DNA of 64,000 nt from Pseudomonas fluorescens (GCF_001902145.1 NZ_MRST01000018.1:162645-226644), one strand, 5' to 3'. Positions 8,531 through 18,688 are shown, counted from the first letter of the stretch. Numbers and translations are program-made. Notes: a model not told the origin generated them from the sequence alone.

Positions 8531-10921
8531 TCAGAAGTTGTACCGGAACGACGTCATGAAGTTGCGCGGGGCGCCATACATGCCGTCGTAGTAGACCATC
8601 GAGTAGTATTCACGATCGAACAGGTTGTTGACGTTGAGCGAGGCGCTGAGGTTTTTGGTGATGTCGTAACGGGCCATCAGGTTGGTGACCGCGTAGCTGC
8701 CCTGCTCGTAGTAGCGCAGGTCTTCGCCTATCTTCGACTGCCAGTTCACGCCACCGCCGACGGTGATCTTGTCCAGCACGCCGGGCAGGCGATACGAGGT
8801 GAAGGTCTTGAGCATGTGGCGCGGCGCGTTGGTGACAATGCGCGCGTCTTCGGCGTTGGTGGTGACGCTGTAGGCGTAGCCCGCAGACGCTTGCCAGCCT
8901 TGCGCCAGTTCGCCGTTCAGCTCCAGCTCGACGCCCTTGGTCTCGGTGCTTTGCTCCAGGCGATAGGCTTGGGTGTCAGACATCCATACCGCGAGGTTGT
9001 CCTGCTCAAGCTTGAACAGGGCCAGGCTGGTGTTGAGTTTCTCGTCGAAAAATGTGCCTTTGACCCCCACCTCGTAGCCTTTGCCTTCGGTCGGTGCGAG
9101 CGACTTGTTGTTGATGTCGCGAACGTAGGACGCCTGCGGGTTGAAGATCTTGGTGTAACTGGCGTACAGCGACCAGTTGTCATCCAGGTCGTAAACCACA
9201 CCGGCGTAGGGCGTGAAAATACCGGTTTCCCGTTCCTTCACAGTGCTCGCTTCACCGCCGTAGGGTTTGGTGTCGGTGTCACGCTTCCAGTCGGTCAGGC
9301 GACCGCCGAGGGTGAAGGTCAGGTCATCGGTGACGTGAAAGCGCGAGGTCAGGTAAGTGCCCAGCTGCTTCTCTTCCATGCGGCCCTTGCTCACGACCGG
9401 CGTGGCCGGTTTCGGCGAGTTGCCGTCCCAGTGGTTGATGTCCGGAACGTTGAAGCTGTAGTCGCGCAGCCAGTCGCCGTAGCTCGGCGTGGACTCTTTG
9501 TAGTGGGTCGCGGTCACACCGAGGATCAACTCATGCTCGCGACCGAACAACGAAAACGGACCGGTGAGGTAGGCGTCGATGTTGTCCTGGCGCGGCGTGC
9601 CGGACCAGCGTACGGGCAGCAGGCCGGTGCCGGAACCGGTGGCCTGGTCGAGGGTGCCGGTGGCCACGGCATAGAGTTGGTCGAACTTGTTCTCGGTGTG
9701 GCCGTATTCGATCTTGCCGCTCCAGCCGTTATCGAACTGATGTTCGACGGAGGTGAAGAAGTTGGTTTGATCGTGGTCGTTATAAGACCAGTCCGGCGAG
9801 GTGTTGAGCGAGCGACGTACGTGGGATTTTTCGCCGTTGCTGAAGTACGACGGATAGCCGCCCCGCATGGGCGAGTCGACCTGGGTTTTCTGATAGCTGA
9901 AACCGACGGTCAGCAGGGTGGCCTCGCTGAGGTCGAATTCTGTGATGCCGTAGACCAGTTGCGAGTCCTGCTTGAAGCGATCAACCCACGAACCTTGGGT
10001 CTTGTAATCGACGACCAACCGGCCACGCACGTTGCCGGATTCGGTCAGCGGGCCGGAAACGTCCATGCCGGTGCCGTAGCGATTCCAGTTGCCGGCCTCG
10101 CCAGTCACGCTGGCCTGGGCTTGGGCGGTCGGACGCTTGCGGATCAGGTTGATGGTCGCCGATGGATTGCCCAGGCCGCTGATCAGGCCGGTGGCACCCC
10201 GCACGACTTCCACGCGGTCGTACATCGCGGTGCTTTGGGTATAGTTGTCCAGACGCGTCGAGGTGGGTACGCCGTCGACTTCGAAGTTCTGGATCTGCGA
10301 GCCGCGCGACCAGTAAGTGTCGTTCTCGGTGCCCATGCCGTTGCGGGTCACGGTGATACCGGCGGTGGCGTCGAGCACGTCGGTCAGGTTGGTCAGCTTC
10401 TGGTCATCCAGACGCTGACGGGTCAATACGGTGACCGACTGCGGCGTTTCCCGCGGCGTCAGGTTCAGACGCGTCGAGCTGCTGGACGAGTAAGTGGTGT
10501 ACAGCCCGGTACCTTCGGTCTGCGAGCCCGGCGCCTTGCCGGAAATCGATATCGCGCCCAACTCCAGTGCGCTTGCCGCGCCTGGCTGCAACTGATAGCT
10601 CCGCTCGCCGGTCTGCACCACCGTCAACTCACTGCCGGCCAACAAGGTCTGCAGTGCCTGGTCCACGGTATAGCTACCGTGCAGCGCCGGGCCTGTCTTG
10701 CCGGCGATCAGTGCGGCATTGCCCGCCAGGTAGATCCCGGCTTGGACCGAAAGCTGGTTGAGTTGGTCGGCCAGGGCGCCGGCGGGCAGGTCGAAGCGCT
10801 GCTCGCTCGTCTGTGCAGCGGCTGTCGCGAACGACGCTACGCTCAGGCTAGCCGGTAGGGCCAGGGCCAGGGTGATGGTCAACGCCAAGGAGTGTGGTGA
10901 GTTACGCAGGCATGAAGGCAT
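8531..10921 (-). CDS. TonB-dependent siderophore receptor with N-terminal signalling (STN) domain
   Basis: A 796-residue outer-membrane receptor. A signal peptide is cut near residue 36 (SFATAAAQ). An STN signalling domain follows (about 40-95, FDLPAGALADQLNQLS), then the plug (about 150-260, with TPQSVTVLTRQRLDDQ and DRVEVVRGATGLISG) and a 22-strand barrel ending in the expected aromatic residue (FRYNF). The STN domain is the part that talks to a FecR-type anti-sigma factor, and such a gene lies just upstream. It resembles ferric-pyoverdine/hydroxamate receptors, but the siderophore cannot be read from sequence. Confidence 0.93.
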   Translation of the reverse strand: MPSCLRNSPHSLALTITLALALPASLSVASFATAAAQTSEQRFDLPAGALADQLNQLSVQAGIYLAGNAALIAGKTGPALHGSYTVDQALQTLLAGSELTVVQTGERSYQLQPGAASALELGAISISGKAPGSQTEGTGLYTTYSSSSSTRLNLTPRETPQSVTVLTRQRLDDQKLTNLTDVLDATAGITVTRNGMGTENDTYWSRGSQIQNFEVDGVPTSTRLDNYTQSTAMYDRVEVVRGATGLISGLGNPSATINLIRKRPTAQAQASVTGEAGNWNRYGTGMDVSGPLTESGNVRGRLVVDYKTQGSWVDRFKQDSQLVYGITEFDLSEATLLTVGFSYQKTQVDSPMRGGYPSYFSNGEKSHVRRSLNTSPDWSYNDHDQTNFFTSVEHQFDNGWSGKIEYGHTENKFDQLYAVATGTLDQATGSGTGLLPVRWSGTPRQDNIDAYLTGPFSLFGREHELILGVTATHYKESTPSYGDWLRDYSFNVPDINHWDGNSPKPATPVVSKGRMEEKQLGTYLTSRFHVTDDLTFTLGGRLTDWKRDTDTKPYGGEASTVKERETGIFTPYAGVVYDLDDNWSLYASYTKIFNPQASYVRDINNKSLAPTEGKGYEVGVKGTFFDEKLNTSLALFKLEQDNLAVWMSDTQAYRLEQSTETKGVELELNGELAQGWQASAGYAYSVTTNAEDARIVTNAPRHMLKTFTSYRLPGVLDKITVGGGVNWQSKIGEDLRYYEQGSYAVTNLMARYDITKNLSASLNVNNLFDREYYSMVYYDGMYGAPRNFMTSFRYNF

Positions 10922-11011
10922 AAACAGTTCCGGTCGAAGGAGGCATTAAGCCGTTGTCCTTCTCTAATTCGAATGAACATGCAAAACCGGAAGCACGGGA
11001 GTGAAAAAATA

Positions 11012-11977
11012 TCAGCGCGCAACCACCGTGACCCACCAGGCAAATCGCCGCTCGATGCGCACGGGCAGCACGCGCTCGAGCATGGCCAGTACCTGGTCGG
11101 TATCCGCCAACGGGAAGATACCCATCACCCGCAGATTGGCAACCTGCGGGTCGATCCCCAGATGGCCATGGCGATAGCTGGCCAACTCATCGATAAAATC
11201 TGCCAAGCGCATATCGTCCGCCATCAACACCCCTTTCATCCAGGCTTCGCGCCCAGGCTGGGCGCGTTGCGTAGAGGACAGGCTCTGGCGGTCGAAGGTA
11301 AGCCCCTGCCCTGCTGGCACGATGCGGGCTTCATGGGTGTCGCCACAGCTCGCCTGCACGCTGCCTTCGTACACGTTGAGTAACGTGCGACCACCCTGCT
11401 CTCGTACGCTGAAGCGCGTGCCGATGGGGCGTAGACGTCCTTGCGGGGTGTCGACCACGAAAGGCCGCCGGTCGTTGCCGGTACTGATCAGGATTTCGCC
11501 GCTGTAAAGTTTCAACTCGCGTTGATCGACGCTGAAATTCACATCCAGCGCCGTGCCGCTGTTGAGCCAAAGGCGCGTGCCATCGGCCAAACGCTGCTCA
11601 CCCAGTGGCGTGGTACCGGTGTAAAAATCGGTGGTCCAGCGCTCTGGCAACCAACGCTGTTGCCAACTGCCCCAGCCCAGGAGTGCGCCCCCCATCAGCA
11701 CCGACAAGCCGCGCAAGGCCTGGCGGCGCGAGCGCTGGGAATGGCGCAGGGTCTCCAGCGTTTGGTTGGCGCCCGCAACATCGTCCTGCAACGGTGCAAA
11801 GCGCTGCCCCACCCGTGCGACATAGCTCCAGGCCAGGCGATTGAGTTCACTGTGGGCATGCCATTGACGCCAGGCCTCCTGCAGCGGCAAGGCATTGGGC
11901 TCGGCGCTCAGGCGGGCGAACCAGTCGGCGGCTTGTTGCAAGGTGGCATGGTCCAGGCCGCCAGGGCGGGTGCTCAT
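11012..11977 (-). CDS. FecR-family anti-sigma factor/regulator
   Basis: A 321-residue inner-membrane regulator. The N-terminal DUF4880-type domain (AADWFARLSAEPNALPLQEA, then WRQWHAHSELNRLAW) is followed by a membrane segment (about 97-115, LRGLSVLMGGALLGWGSW). The FecR periplasmic domain comes next (TRLWLNSGTALDVNF, then GEILISTGNDRRPFVVDTPQ) and ends in the STN-binding region. ATG at 11977 overlaps the sigma-factor stop (ATGA), showing translational coupling. It should hold or activate the sigma factor according to the loading state of the receptor encoded downstream. Confidence 0.92.
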   Translation of the reverse strand: MSTRPGGLDHATLQQAADWFARLSAEPNALPLQEAWRQWHAHSELNRLAWSYVARVGQRFAPLQDDVAGANQTLETLRHSQRSRRQALRGLSVLMGGALLGWGSWQQRWLPERWTTDFYTGTTPLGEQRLADGTRLWLNSGTALDVNFSVDQRELKLYSGEILISTGNDRRPFVVDTPQGRLRPIGTRFSVREQGGRTLLNVYEGSVQASCGDTHEARIVPAGQGLTFDRQSLSSTQRAQPGREAWMKGVLMADDMRLADFIDELASYRHGHLGIDPQVANLRVMGIFPLADTDQVLAMLERVLPVRIERRFAWWVTVVAR

Positions 11978-12510
11978 GACAGCACTCCGTCCAGCTCGGC
12001 TTCCAGTACCAGGCACTTGAACATCGCCTGTTGGATGTATTTGGTGACGGTGCGCTCGCTCACGCCAATGCGCAGCGCAATCTCGCGATAGCTCAAACCT
12101 TCGATCTGGGCCAGACAAAACGCCTCTGACACCTTGATCGGCAGGCCATCTAGCATTGCCTGCAAGTGCACGAGCGCTTCAAGCACCAAGGCGCGGTGTT
12201 CTTCAGACGGTGCGCACGCCTCAGGCCGACTCGCCAATACCTCAAGCCAGGCTTGCTCCACCTGCTTGCGCCGAAAGAAGTCCACACACACGTTGCGAGA
12301 AAGCGTGCTCAGGTACGCGCGCGCATGCATCTCGCTGTCAAACTCACGCGGGTGGCCCAACAAGCGCACAAACACATCATGGGCCAGTTCGGCGGCATCA
12401 CTGACATTGCCGAGTTTTCTCGCCAGCCAACGCTGTATCCAGCCGTGATGGGCGACATACAAGCTGCCAACGCTATACGGCGCAACAGTGGGCTCAGGTA
12501 GATAAGGCAT
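11974..12510 (-). CDS. FecI-type ECF sigma factor
   Basis: A 178-residue ECF sigma factor. Region 2 covers about residues 15-85 (DAAELAHDVFVRLLGHP, ARAYLSTLSRNVCVDFFRRK) and region 4 about 120-170 (LPIKVSEAFCLAQIEGLSYR, then the helix-turn-helix ERTVTKYIQQAM). It heads the sigma/anti-sigma/receptor unit on the minus strand. The upstream stretch 12511-12560 is AT-rich and could hold a Fur site, but no clean match to the Fur consensus was seen. Confidence 0.93.
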   Translation of the reverse strand: MPYLPEPTVAPYSVGSLYVAHHGWIQRWLARKLGNVSDAAELAHDVFVRLLGHPREFDSEMHARAYLSTLSRNVCVDFFRRKQVEQAWLEVLASRPEACAPSEEHRALVLEALVHLQAMLDGLPIKVSEAFCLAQIEGLSYREIALRIGVSERTVTKYIQQAMFKCLVLEAELDGVLS

Positions 12511-12664
12511 CGAAAATGCTTACGAATAGGAATTGTTACCAATAGTAATAGGGAAAGATTCACACCACAACAGGAGCCGGATGGCGCCAGGCTTGAATCC
12601 GGACCTGCACAGGCCTACCCTGCACGCGTCGAACAATCACCCAGTACGTCAAGGACGACTTCAA

Positions 12665-13423
12665 ATGTGGGATGGCAGCGTTACCTTTGGCGATTCATGG
12701 GCCGGCTACATTGGCCGCGCGGATCAAAACACTGCTCACTCCCATGTCGCCATCCAGCTGTGCATCGGCGTAGGCCAACCTGCCAGCGTGGAGCTGCCCG
12801 GAAGGGTACTCCGTGCGGCCGGTGTGATCATCGGCCCCAACGTCGAACACCGTGCCGTGGCCGAGAGTCATCCGGTCGCATTCCTGTATGTCAGCCCCGA
12901 CACGGTACTGGGCCGCGCGCTCAATGCCTTGCTGCAAGACGATGGCATCGCCCTGGCCAGTGAAGAACTGCTGGAATGCTTTCGCCGCAGCACCTCCCTG
13001 TCGCACTTTGTCGACGCCCTCTCACGTGTGCTGGCCATTACCCCGCCAATCGACCATAGGCTTCACAAAGCCTTGAATATTTTGCGCCTGGACCGCGACG
13101 GCCCAGGTTGCGTCAGTCGCGCTGCCCAGGCGGTGGGGTTGTCCAGCCCGCGCTTGCGCTGCGTCGCCACCCACCAGATGGGTGTTTCCCTCTCACAGTG
13201 GATCATCTGGAACAAATTGGAACGGGCCTCCAAATCCCTCGCCGGGGGGGCGACGTTATCGGACGCCGCCGCCGACGGCGGTTTCTCCGACCAGGCGCAC
13301 CTGGCCCGCATGATGCGCCGCATGATTGGCATGACGCCGCGCACCGCGGCCGAGGTTTTGCGCAAGGCAAGCGTTTCGTTCAAGACGCGCCGATATCAAA
13401 ACGCCAATATCGATCGCATCTGA
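12665..13423 (+). CDS. AraC-family transcriptional regulator
   Basis: A 252-residue protein with a cupin-like N-terminal half and a C-terminal AraC DNA-binding domain (about 150-235: VSRAAQAVGLSSPRLRCVAT, then LSDAAADGGFSDQAHLARMM). The ATG at 12665 follows AAGGACG at a suitable distance, while an in-frame start at 12533 would lie inside the divergent sigma-factor promoter. It precedes the efflux-pump genes at 13623 and may control them. That link is inference. Confidence 0.9.
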   Translation: MWDGSVTFGDSWAGYIGRADQNTAHSHVAIQLCIGVGQPASVELPGRVLRAAGVIIGPNVEHRAVAESHPVAFLYVSPDTVLGRALNALLQDDGIALASEELLECFRRSTSLSHFVDALSRVLAITPPIDHRLHKALNILRLDRDGPGCVSRAAQAVGLSSPRLRCVATHQMGVSLSQWIIWNKLERASKSLAGGATLSDAAADGGFSDQAHLARMMRRMIGMTPRTAAEVLRKASVSFKTRRYQNANIDRI

Positions 13424-13622
13424 TTCGCGACAACGTCAAGCCTCTCCAGCAGACCACCTCAGTGCCACCGAAAGTGAATGAAAAGTGTTCGCCCGGGCGC
13501 CCGTGTCTGCGAATCGGCAAGCTGGTCGAAAGTGCCCAGCCCACGGTGGGTCGCCCTGTGCGGGAGGTTCACAGCGTTTCTGGGCCTGCTTGACCTCAAC
13601 GCGCATCGACAGGGAGTACCAC

Positions 13623-14690
13623 ATGACCAAAGGCAAGTTGATAAAACTGACGCTGTGCGGCGTCGTGGTCGGCGGGTTGCTGATACTGGGCTGGCAGCGC
13701 TGGCAGTATTCCAGCACCTACGTAAGTACCGACAACGCCGAACTCGACGGAGTGATCATCCCGGTACGGGCCAAGCTTTCGGGCGTGGTGAGCAGTGTGC
13801 CGGTGGTAGACAACGTCACGGTACAAAGCGGCGACCTGCTGTTTCAGATCCGCGACAACGAGTACCGCTACCAGTTGCAGCAGCGCGAAGCACAGTGGCA
13901 TGCGCTGCTCGCCGCCGCCGGGCGCGCAGGCGTTCCGGGGGCGCTGGACAGCCAGGTGCTCGGCGCGGTGGCCATGCGCGAGGCTGCGAAAGCGGCCCTG
14001 GCGCAATCGAGTGCCAACCTTGAGCAAGCGCGCAACGACTATCAGCGTGCCCGTCGCCTCGGCGCCCAAGGCGTGCTGAGCACCCAGGACCTGGAAGTGG
14101 CCAAGGCGCGTTTCGACGCCCTCAGCCATGCCCAGGAGGCGGCACGCAGCAACGCCCAGGCCGCCGCCCAAAGCACCTTGGCCAACAAGGCCGAACTCAA
14201 GGTACAGGACTATCGGATCGCGGCTGCGCAAGCTGAGCTGGAACAATCCAGGATCCAGCTCGACGACACCCGCCAGACCGCGCCGGTGCGCAGCATTGTC
14301 TCGAAAAAAGAGGTGGAGCCCGGCCAGTTTGTGGTCGCCGGCCAAAAGCTCATGAGCCTGATCGCCACCGAGCCGCTGTGGATTACCGCCAACTTCAAGG
14401 AGACCCAGGTGGGCCGCGTGCGTGTCGGCCAGAACGCCCGCGTCACCGTGGATGCCTTCCCCGGGCACGCCTTTGACGGCGTCGTCGAAAGCCTGGCACC
14501 GGCCACCGGGGCGAAGTTCTCATTGCTGCCCCAGGAGAATGCCACGGGCAACTTCACCAAGGTGGTGCAGCGCGTGCAGGTGCGCATCGCGCTCAACGAT
14601 GTGCCGGATGACTACAAGTCGCTGTTGAGGCCGGGCATGAGTGCGTTTGTCGAAGTGGCCGCACCTGACGACGCCGGCCAGACGCTATGA
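13623..14690 (+). CDS. EmrA-type membrane fusion protein (HlyD family)
   Basis: A 355-residue periplasmic adaptor. One N-terminal membrane anchor (LIKLTLCGVVVGGLLILGW) is followed by a split biotinyl-lipoyl domain (YVSTDNAELDGVIIPVRAKL and APVRSIVSKKEVEPGQFVVA) around a long alpha-hairpin, then the beta-barrel domain. The ATG at 13623 has GGGAG 6 nt upstream. Its stop overlaps the start of the permease gene by 4 nt (ATGA), so the two are co-translated. It should bridge the inner-membrane pump and the outer-membrane channel encoded next. Confidence 0.93.
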   Translation: MTKGKLIKLTLCGVVVGGLLILGWQRWQYSSTYVSTDNAELDGVIIPVRAKLSGVVSSVPVVDNVTVQSGDLLFQIRDNEYRYQLQQREAQWHALLAAAGRAGVPGALDSQVLGAVAMREAAKAALAQSSANLEQARNDYQRARRLGAQGVLSTQDLEVAKARFDALSHAQEAARSNAQAAAQSTLANKAELKVQDYRIAAAQAELEQSRIQLDDTRQTAPVRSIVSKKEVEPGQFVVAGQKLMSLIATEPLWITANFKETQVGRVRVGQNARVTVDAFPGHAFDGVVESLAPATGAKFSLLPQENATGNFTKVVQRVQVRIALNDVPDDYKSLLRPGMSAFVEVAAPDDAGQTL

Positions 14691-16204
14691 GGTCGCCCTA
14701 CCTGATCGCGTTTACCGTCACGCTGGTCTCGATGATGGAGTTGCTCGATGTCACCATCGTCAACGTAGCGATTCCCAGCCTGATGGGCACCTACGGTGCG
14801 TCGGTCGATGAAATCTCCTGGGTCTCCACCGGTTATGTGGTGGCCAACGTGGTGATTCTGCCGGTCAGTGGCTGGCTGTCGGCGTGGTTCGGCCGGCGGA
14901 CTTATTACCTGGTCTCTACTGCGCTGTTCGTACTGGCCTCGTTGGGTTGCGCGATGTCTGCCGAGCTCTGGCAACTGGTCGCGTTCCGGGTGCTGCAAGG
15001 TCTGGCGGGCGGCGGTTTGCTGGGGATTTCCCAGGCAATCATCTACGACGTGTTCCCCAAGGAAAAAGTCAGCAGCGGCATGGCGCTGTACGGCGTGGGC
15101 GTGATGATGGGGCCGACCCTGGGCCCGACGGTCGGCGGCTACCTGATCGACACGTTGTCGTGGCATTGGATCTTCTTGATCAACGTGCCGATCGGTGCCG
15201 TGGCCTTGTTGCTGTGTTGGCTGTGTATCAATGACTCGCCCAACGAACAAAAGCCTTCCAGCGTCGACTACAGCGGCTTCTGCTTGCTGGCCCTGGGCGT
15301 GGGCAGCCTGCAGATCCTGCTGGAGCGCGGTGAACACTGGGACTGGATGGCGTCCAACTGGACCGTGGCCTGCCTGTTGCTCAGCAGCTTCAGCCTGGTG
15401 GGGTTCTTCTGGTGGGAGCGGCGTGTGGCCAACCCGATCGTCAACGTCGCTTTGTTCCAGAACCGCGAGTTCCTGATGGGGTGCATCTGTGCGTTTTGCG
15501 TGGGCTTCGGGCTGTACAGCACCTTGTTCATGGTGCCGCTGTTCTTGCAGACCTTGCTGGCGCAGAGCGCTTACCAGAGCGGGCTGGTGATATTCCCTGG
15601 GGCCGTGGCCAGCGCCATCAGCACCTTGGTGATCGGCAAGCTGTCCCAGGAAAACAAGATCGACGAGCGCGTGTTCGTCACCCTGGGCATCGTCATGTAC
15701 TGCTATGCGATGTTCCTGCACACCCAGTTCACCCTCGACAGTAACCCGGACACGCTGTACTGGCCCTTGGTGATCCGCGGCCTGGGCCTGGGCATGATCT
15801 TCGTGCCGCTGACCAACCTGGCAATGCGCCGCCTGCCGCTGACCTTGATCTCCGGTGCTTCGGGCGTACTCAACCTGATGCGCCAGTTGGGGGGCAGCGT
15901 TGGCATCGCCATCGCAGCCACCCTGCTCACACGGTTCTCTTGGGAACGCTACCGCCTGCTTTGCGAACATGTCACCGAATCGGGCCTGGTCGCCAGCGGC
16001 TGGGGCGGTGTGGAAACCGACCCGCTGTTTCTTTCCCTGGGCCTGGCAAGCCATCAGCAGGCCCTGGCCCTGATGCCTTATCTGCAAGCGCGCGAGCAAG
16101 GGCAAATGCTGGCGTTCAGCATGTTGTTCGGCACCTTGGGAGCGGTAATGGCCATCGGTATTCCCATGGTGCTGATGATGCGCAGAAGCCACGTCAGTCG
16201 ATAA
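14687..16204 (+). CDS. EmrB/QacA-type drug:H+ antiporter (DHA2, 14 helices)
   Basis: A 505-residue DHA2-family MFS pump. The first helix carries the family pattern MMELLDVTIVNVAIPSLMG (about 17-35). The loop-2 region (WLSAWFGRRTYYLVSTALFV) and motif C (YGVGVMMGPTLGPTVGGYL) are also present. It forms a tripartite efflux system with the upstream EmrA-type adaptor and the downstream TolC-type channel. Substrates of such pumps are hydrophobic toxins or uncouplers; the specific one is unknown. Confidence 0.94.
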   Translation: MRSPYLIAFTVTLVSMMELLDVTIVNVAIPSLMGTYGASVDEISWVSTGYVVANVVILPVSGWLSAWFGRRTYYLVSTALFVLASLGCAMSAELWQLVAFRVLQGLAGGGLLGISQAIIYDVFPKEKVSSGMALYGVGVMMGPTLGPTVGGYLIDTLSWHWIFLINVPIGAVALLLCWLCINDSPNEQKPSSVDYSGFCLLALGVGSLQILLERGEHWDWMASNWTVACLLLSSFSLVGFFWWERRVANPIVNVALFQNREFLMGCICAFCVGFGLYSTLFMVPLFLQTLLAQSAYQSGLVIFPGAVASAISTLVIGKLSQENKIDERVFVTLGIVMYCYAMFLHTQFTLDSNPDTLYWPLVIRGLGLGMIFVPLTNLAMRRLPLTLISGASGVLNLMRQLGGSVGIAIAATLLTRFSWERYRLLCEHVTESGLVASGWGGVETDPLFLSLGLASHQQALALMPYLQAREQGQMLAFSMLFGTLGAVMAIGIPMVLMMRRSHVSR

Positions 16205-16226
16205 ATATTTCAGTGGAGCACACCCC

Positions 16227-17570
16227 TTGCGTATTCCAGGCCCGCATCTAGACACCACCACCCTGCTCATGCCCCTGTATTGGCTGGCACTCGCCTGCGC
16301 GCCCACCCAGGTATCGGCAGATGACTTGTATCACCTGTACCAGAAGGCGCTGACCCACGACATGCAGTTCGCCGCCGCACAGGCCCAGCAATTAGCCACG
16401 GCGGAAAAGGAACCGCAAAGCCGTGCCAACCTGTTGCCGGACCTGTCTGTCACCGGCGGCGCGGCCTGGGTCGATGCCGACGACTCTTCGGACTATCATC
16501 GCAATCGCAATAACACCAATGCCTACGCCGTGGTCCTCACACAGCCGCTGCTGCGTTGGCAGAATGTGATCGCCCACGACCAAAGCAAACTGTTGATCAG
16601 CGCCAGTGAACTGCACACCGAGCAAGCCCGCCAAACGCTGATGCTGCGCGTCGCCCGTGCTTATTTCGACGTGCTGCTCAACCAGGAACTGTTGAACACC
16701 CGCACGCAACAGCTGCAAACCCTGCGCGAGAGCCAGGCACGCAGCCAGCGACTGCTGGCCGACGGCGCCACCACCGCTAACGCGCTCGCCCAGGTACAGG
16801 CCAAGTACGACCAGGCATTCGCCGAACAGGTGGCCGCCCGTGGTGCACTGGACATTGCCAACGAAACACTCACCCAATTGACGGCCGCACAGGCGGGCTC
16901 GTGGTCCGGCAAAGAGCCGCAGTTCAGTGCCCCGGTACCTGCGGCCATCGATGAATGGGCCACGACCGCGCAACAAGGCAACCTCGCCGTGCAGGCGGCG
17001 CAGATTGCCCAGCGCCTGGCCGAAATGGACATCGACAAGGAACGGGCCGGGCATTTGCCGACCCTTGATCTGATCGCCGCCCATGGCCGCTTCGCCTCTG
17101 TCGGCGGTGATGTCTACGACGTGACGTTGCCGGAAAATCGCTATAACCAGACCGTGGTCGGAGTCAAACTGAGCGTTCCACTCTACAGCGGTGGCCGCAC
17201 CAGCAGTCGCGTGCGCCAAGCCCATGCACTGCAAAGCAAGGCGGCGGACGAAGTCGAGGATGCACGCCGCACCGCCGGGCTGAAGGCACGTCAGGCCTAC
17301 CTGCAAGTCACCAACGGCATGAGCCAATACCAGGCCCTCAAGCAGGCCTTGAACTCCAGCCAGATCAACCTTGCCGCCGTGACCCACGGCTTCGAAGCCG
17401 GCTCGCGTATCAACACTGATGTACTGGACGCCCAACAGAAAGTCACTGATACCCAGCAACGCCTGGCCCAACAGCGCTATGCGATCCTGATGGCGCAGTT
17501 GAACCTGCTGGCATCGACCGGCAACCTGAGCGACGCGCGCCTGCGTGATGTCAGCCGTGCACTGAACTGA
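16227..17570 (+). CDS. TolC-family outer-membrane efflux channel
   Basis: A 447-residue TolC-type protein with a signal peptide (YWLALACAPTQVSADD). It has two repeats of the family coiled-coil/beta pattern: ARAYFDVLLNQELLNTRTQQ in the first half and ARQAYLQVTNGMSQYQALKQ in the second, plus SVPLYSGGRTSSRV. The start is TTG at 16227 with TGGAG upstream; no ATG is better placed. It is third in the emrA-emrB-channel operon, 22 bp after the permease. It supplies the exit duct for the pump. Confidence 0.92.
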   Translation: MRIPGPHLDTTTLLMPLYWLALACAPTQVSADDLYHLYQKALTHDMQFAAAQAQQLATAEKEPQSRANLLPDLSVTGGAAWVDADDSSDYHRNRNNTNAYAVVLTQPLLRWQNVIAHDQSKLLISASELHTEQARQTLMLRVARAYFDVLLNQELLNTRTQQLQTLRESQARSQRLLADGATTANALAQVQAKYDQAFAEQVAARGALDIANETLTQLTAAQAGSWSGKEPQFSAPVPAAIDEWATTAQQGNLAVQAAQIAQRLAEMDIDKERAGHLPTLDLIAAHGRFASVGGDVYDVTLPENRYNQTVVGVKLSVPLYSGGRTSSRVRQAHALQSKAADEVEDARRTAGLKARQAYLQVTNGMSQYQALKQALNSSQINLAAVTHGFEAGSRINTDVLDAQQKVTDTQQRLAQQRYAILMAQLNLLASTGNLSDARLRDVSRALN

Positions 17571-17654
17571 GGCGCGGATCAAAGCGCTGACATTCACCCA
17601 ACAGAGGGGCTAAGTTGGATTAAGCTTGGGCATCTCAAAAATGGAACACTGCCC

Positions 17655-18551
17655 ATGTTCGACCTCAACGAACTCTTCCTGTACGCCAAGGTGGTCGAGC
17701 ACGGCGGCTTTGCGGCGGCGGGTCGCGCGCTGAACCTGCCAAAATCGACCTTGAGCCGCAGAGTCAGCCAGCTTGAAGCCAGGCTGGGGGCACGGCTGAT
17801 ACAGCGCTCGACGCGCCAGTTCCAGGTCACCGATATCGGCCAGGCCTATTACCGACATTGCGTGGCGATGATTGCCGAAGCCGAGTCGGCCGAAGATGTG
17901 ATTGCCTTCAACAAATCAGAGCCGCGCGGCGTGATCCGCTTGAGCTGCACCACCGCACTGCTCAACTACTGGGTGGCGCCGATGCTCGCCCAATTCATGG
18001 CGCAATGCACCAGCGTCGAACTGAATGTGAAAAGCTTCAACCGCAAGGTCGACATCATCAGCGAAGGCTATGACATGGCCTTGAACCTGTGTTTTCCGCC
18101 GCTGGAAAGCAGTGAACTGGTCATGAAGGTGCTGGCTAAAAGTCCTCAGGTGCTGGTAGCAAGCGCGGCTTTTGTGCAGGACGCGCCCCTGCCCCTGCTA
18201 CCTGCCGACCTTGCAGGGCTGGCGACGATCCATTGGGGCAACCCGTTGCTTCAGTACCTGTGGGATCTGACCGGGCCGGACGGCGCGACGGCCCAGGTCA
18301 CGCACACGCCACGCCTGGTCAGCGATGACATGTCCACCCTGAAAAACGCGGCACTGGCGGGCGTGGGCATCGCCAACCTGCCGCGGATGGTGGTGCAAGA
18401 TGAGCTGGCCGATGGACGCCTGATCGTCTTGTTGCCCGAATGGCAACCCACTGAAGGCGTGATCACCGCCGTGTTCCCCTCCAGACGCGGGCTCATGCCG
18501 TCGGTGCGCTCCTTGATCGACTTTCTGGGCGATGCGTTTGATGCGCCGTGA
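17655..18551 (+). CDS. LysR-family transcriptional regulator (DmlR-like)
   Basis: A 298-residue LysR protein with helix-turn-helix at residues 3-60 (HGGFAAAGRALNLPKSTLSR) and a LysR substrate domain. It is closely similar to the LysR protein at 54404 in the DNA-binding part. A CCAAC-N11-GTTGG dyad (17598-17618) lies just upstream and may be its own operator. It sits between two efflux operons but does not resemble MexT, the usual activator of mexEF-oprN. Confidence 0.92.
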   Translation: MFDLNELFLYAKVVEHGGFAAAGRALNLPKSTLSRRVSQLEARLGARLIQRSTRQFQVTDIGQAYYRHCVAMIAEAESAEDVIAFNKSEPRGVIRLSCTTALLNYWVAPMLAQFMAQCTSVELNVKSFNRKVDIISEGYDMALNLCFPPLESSELVMKVLAKSPQVLVASAAFVQDAPLPLLPADLAGLATIHWGNPLLQYLWDLTGPDGATAQVTHTPRLVSDDMSTLKNAALAGVGIANLPRMVVQDELADGRLIVLLPEWQPTEGVITAVFPSRRGLMPSVRSLIDFLGDAFDAP

Positions 18552-18688
18552 TTCCCCACGCCGTGCTGTTAGAGCATAGGTATCTACACAACTCTGTAGC
18601 GTTCAACGGTAACCACGATGCGAAGCGAGCGGCTCTTGATCTTGATCTTAGGCGCCCCGTTAAACCACGCTGGCCGGAATTCGACAGG

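Noticed and set aside
8513..10858. A 781-codon open frame on the plus strand opposite the TonB receptor
   Set aside because: The minus strand encodes a full receptor with signal peptide, STN, plug and barrel; the opposite frame has no recognisable motif.
12511..12560. A Fur box before the FecI-type sigma gene
   Set aside because: The stretch is AT-rich but no 19-bp window matches the Fur consensus well enough.
14612..16306. A 564-codon minus-strand frame opposite the EmrB-type pump
   Set aside because: Gln/His-rich shadow of a high-GC membrane-protein gene.
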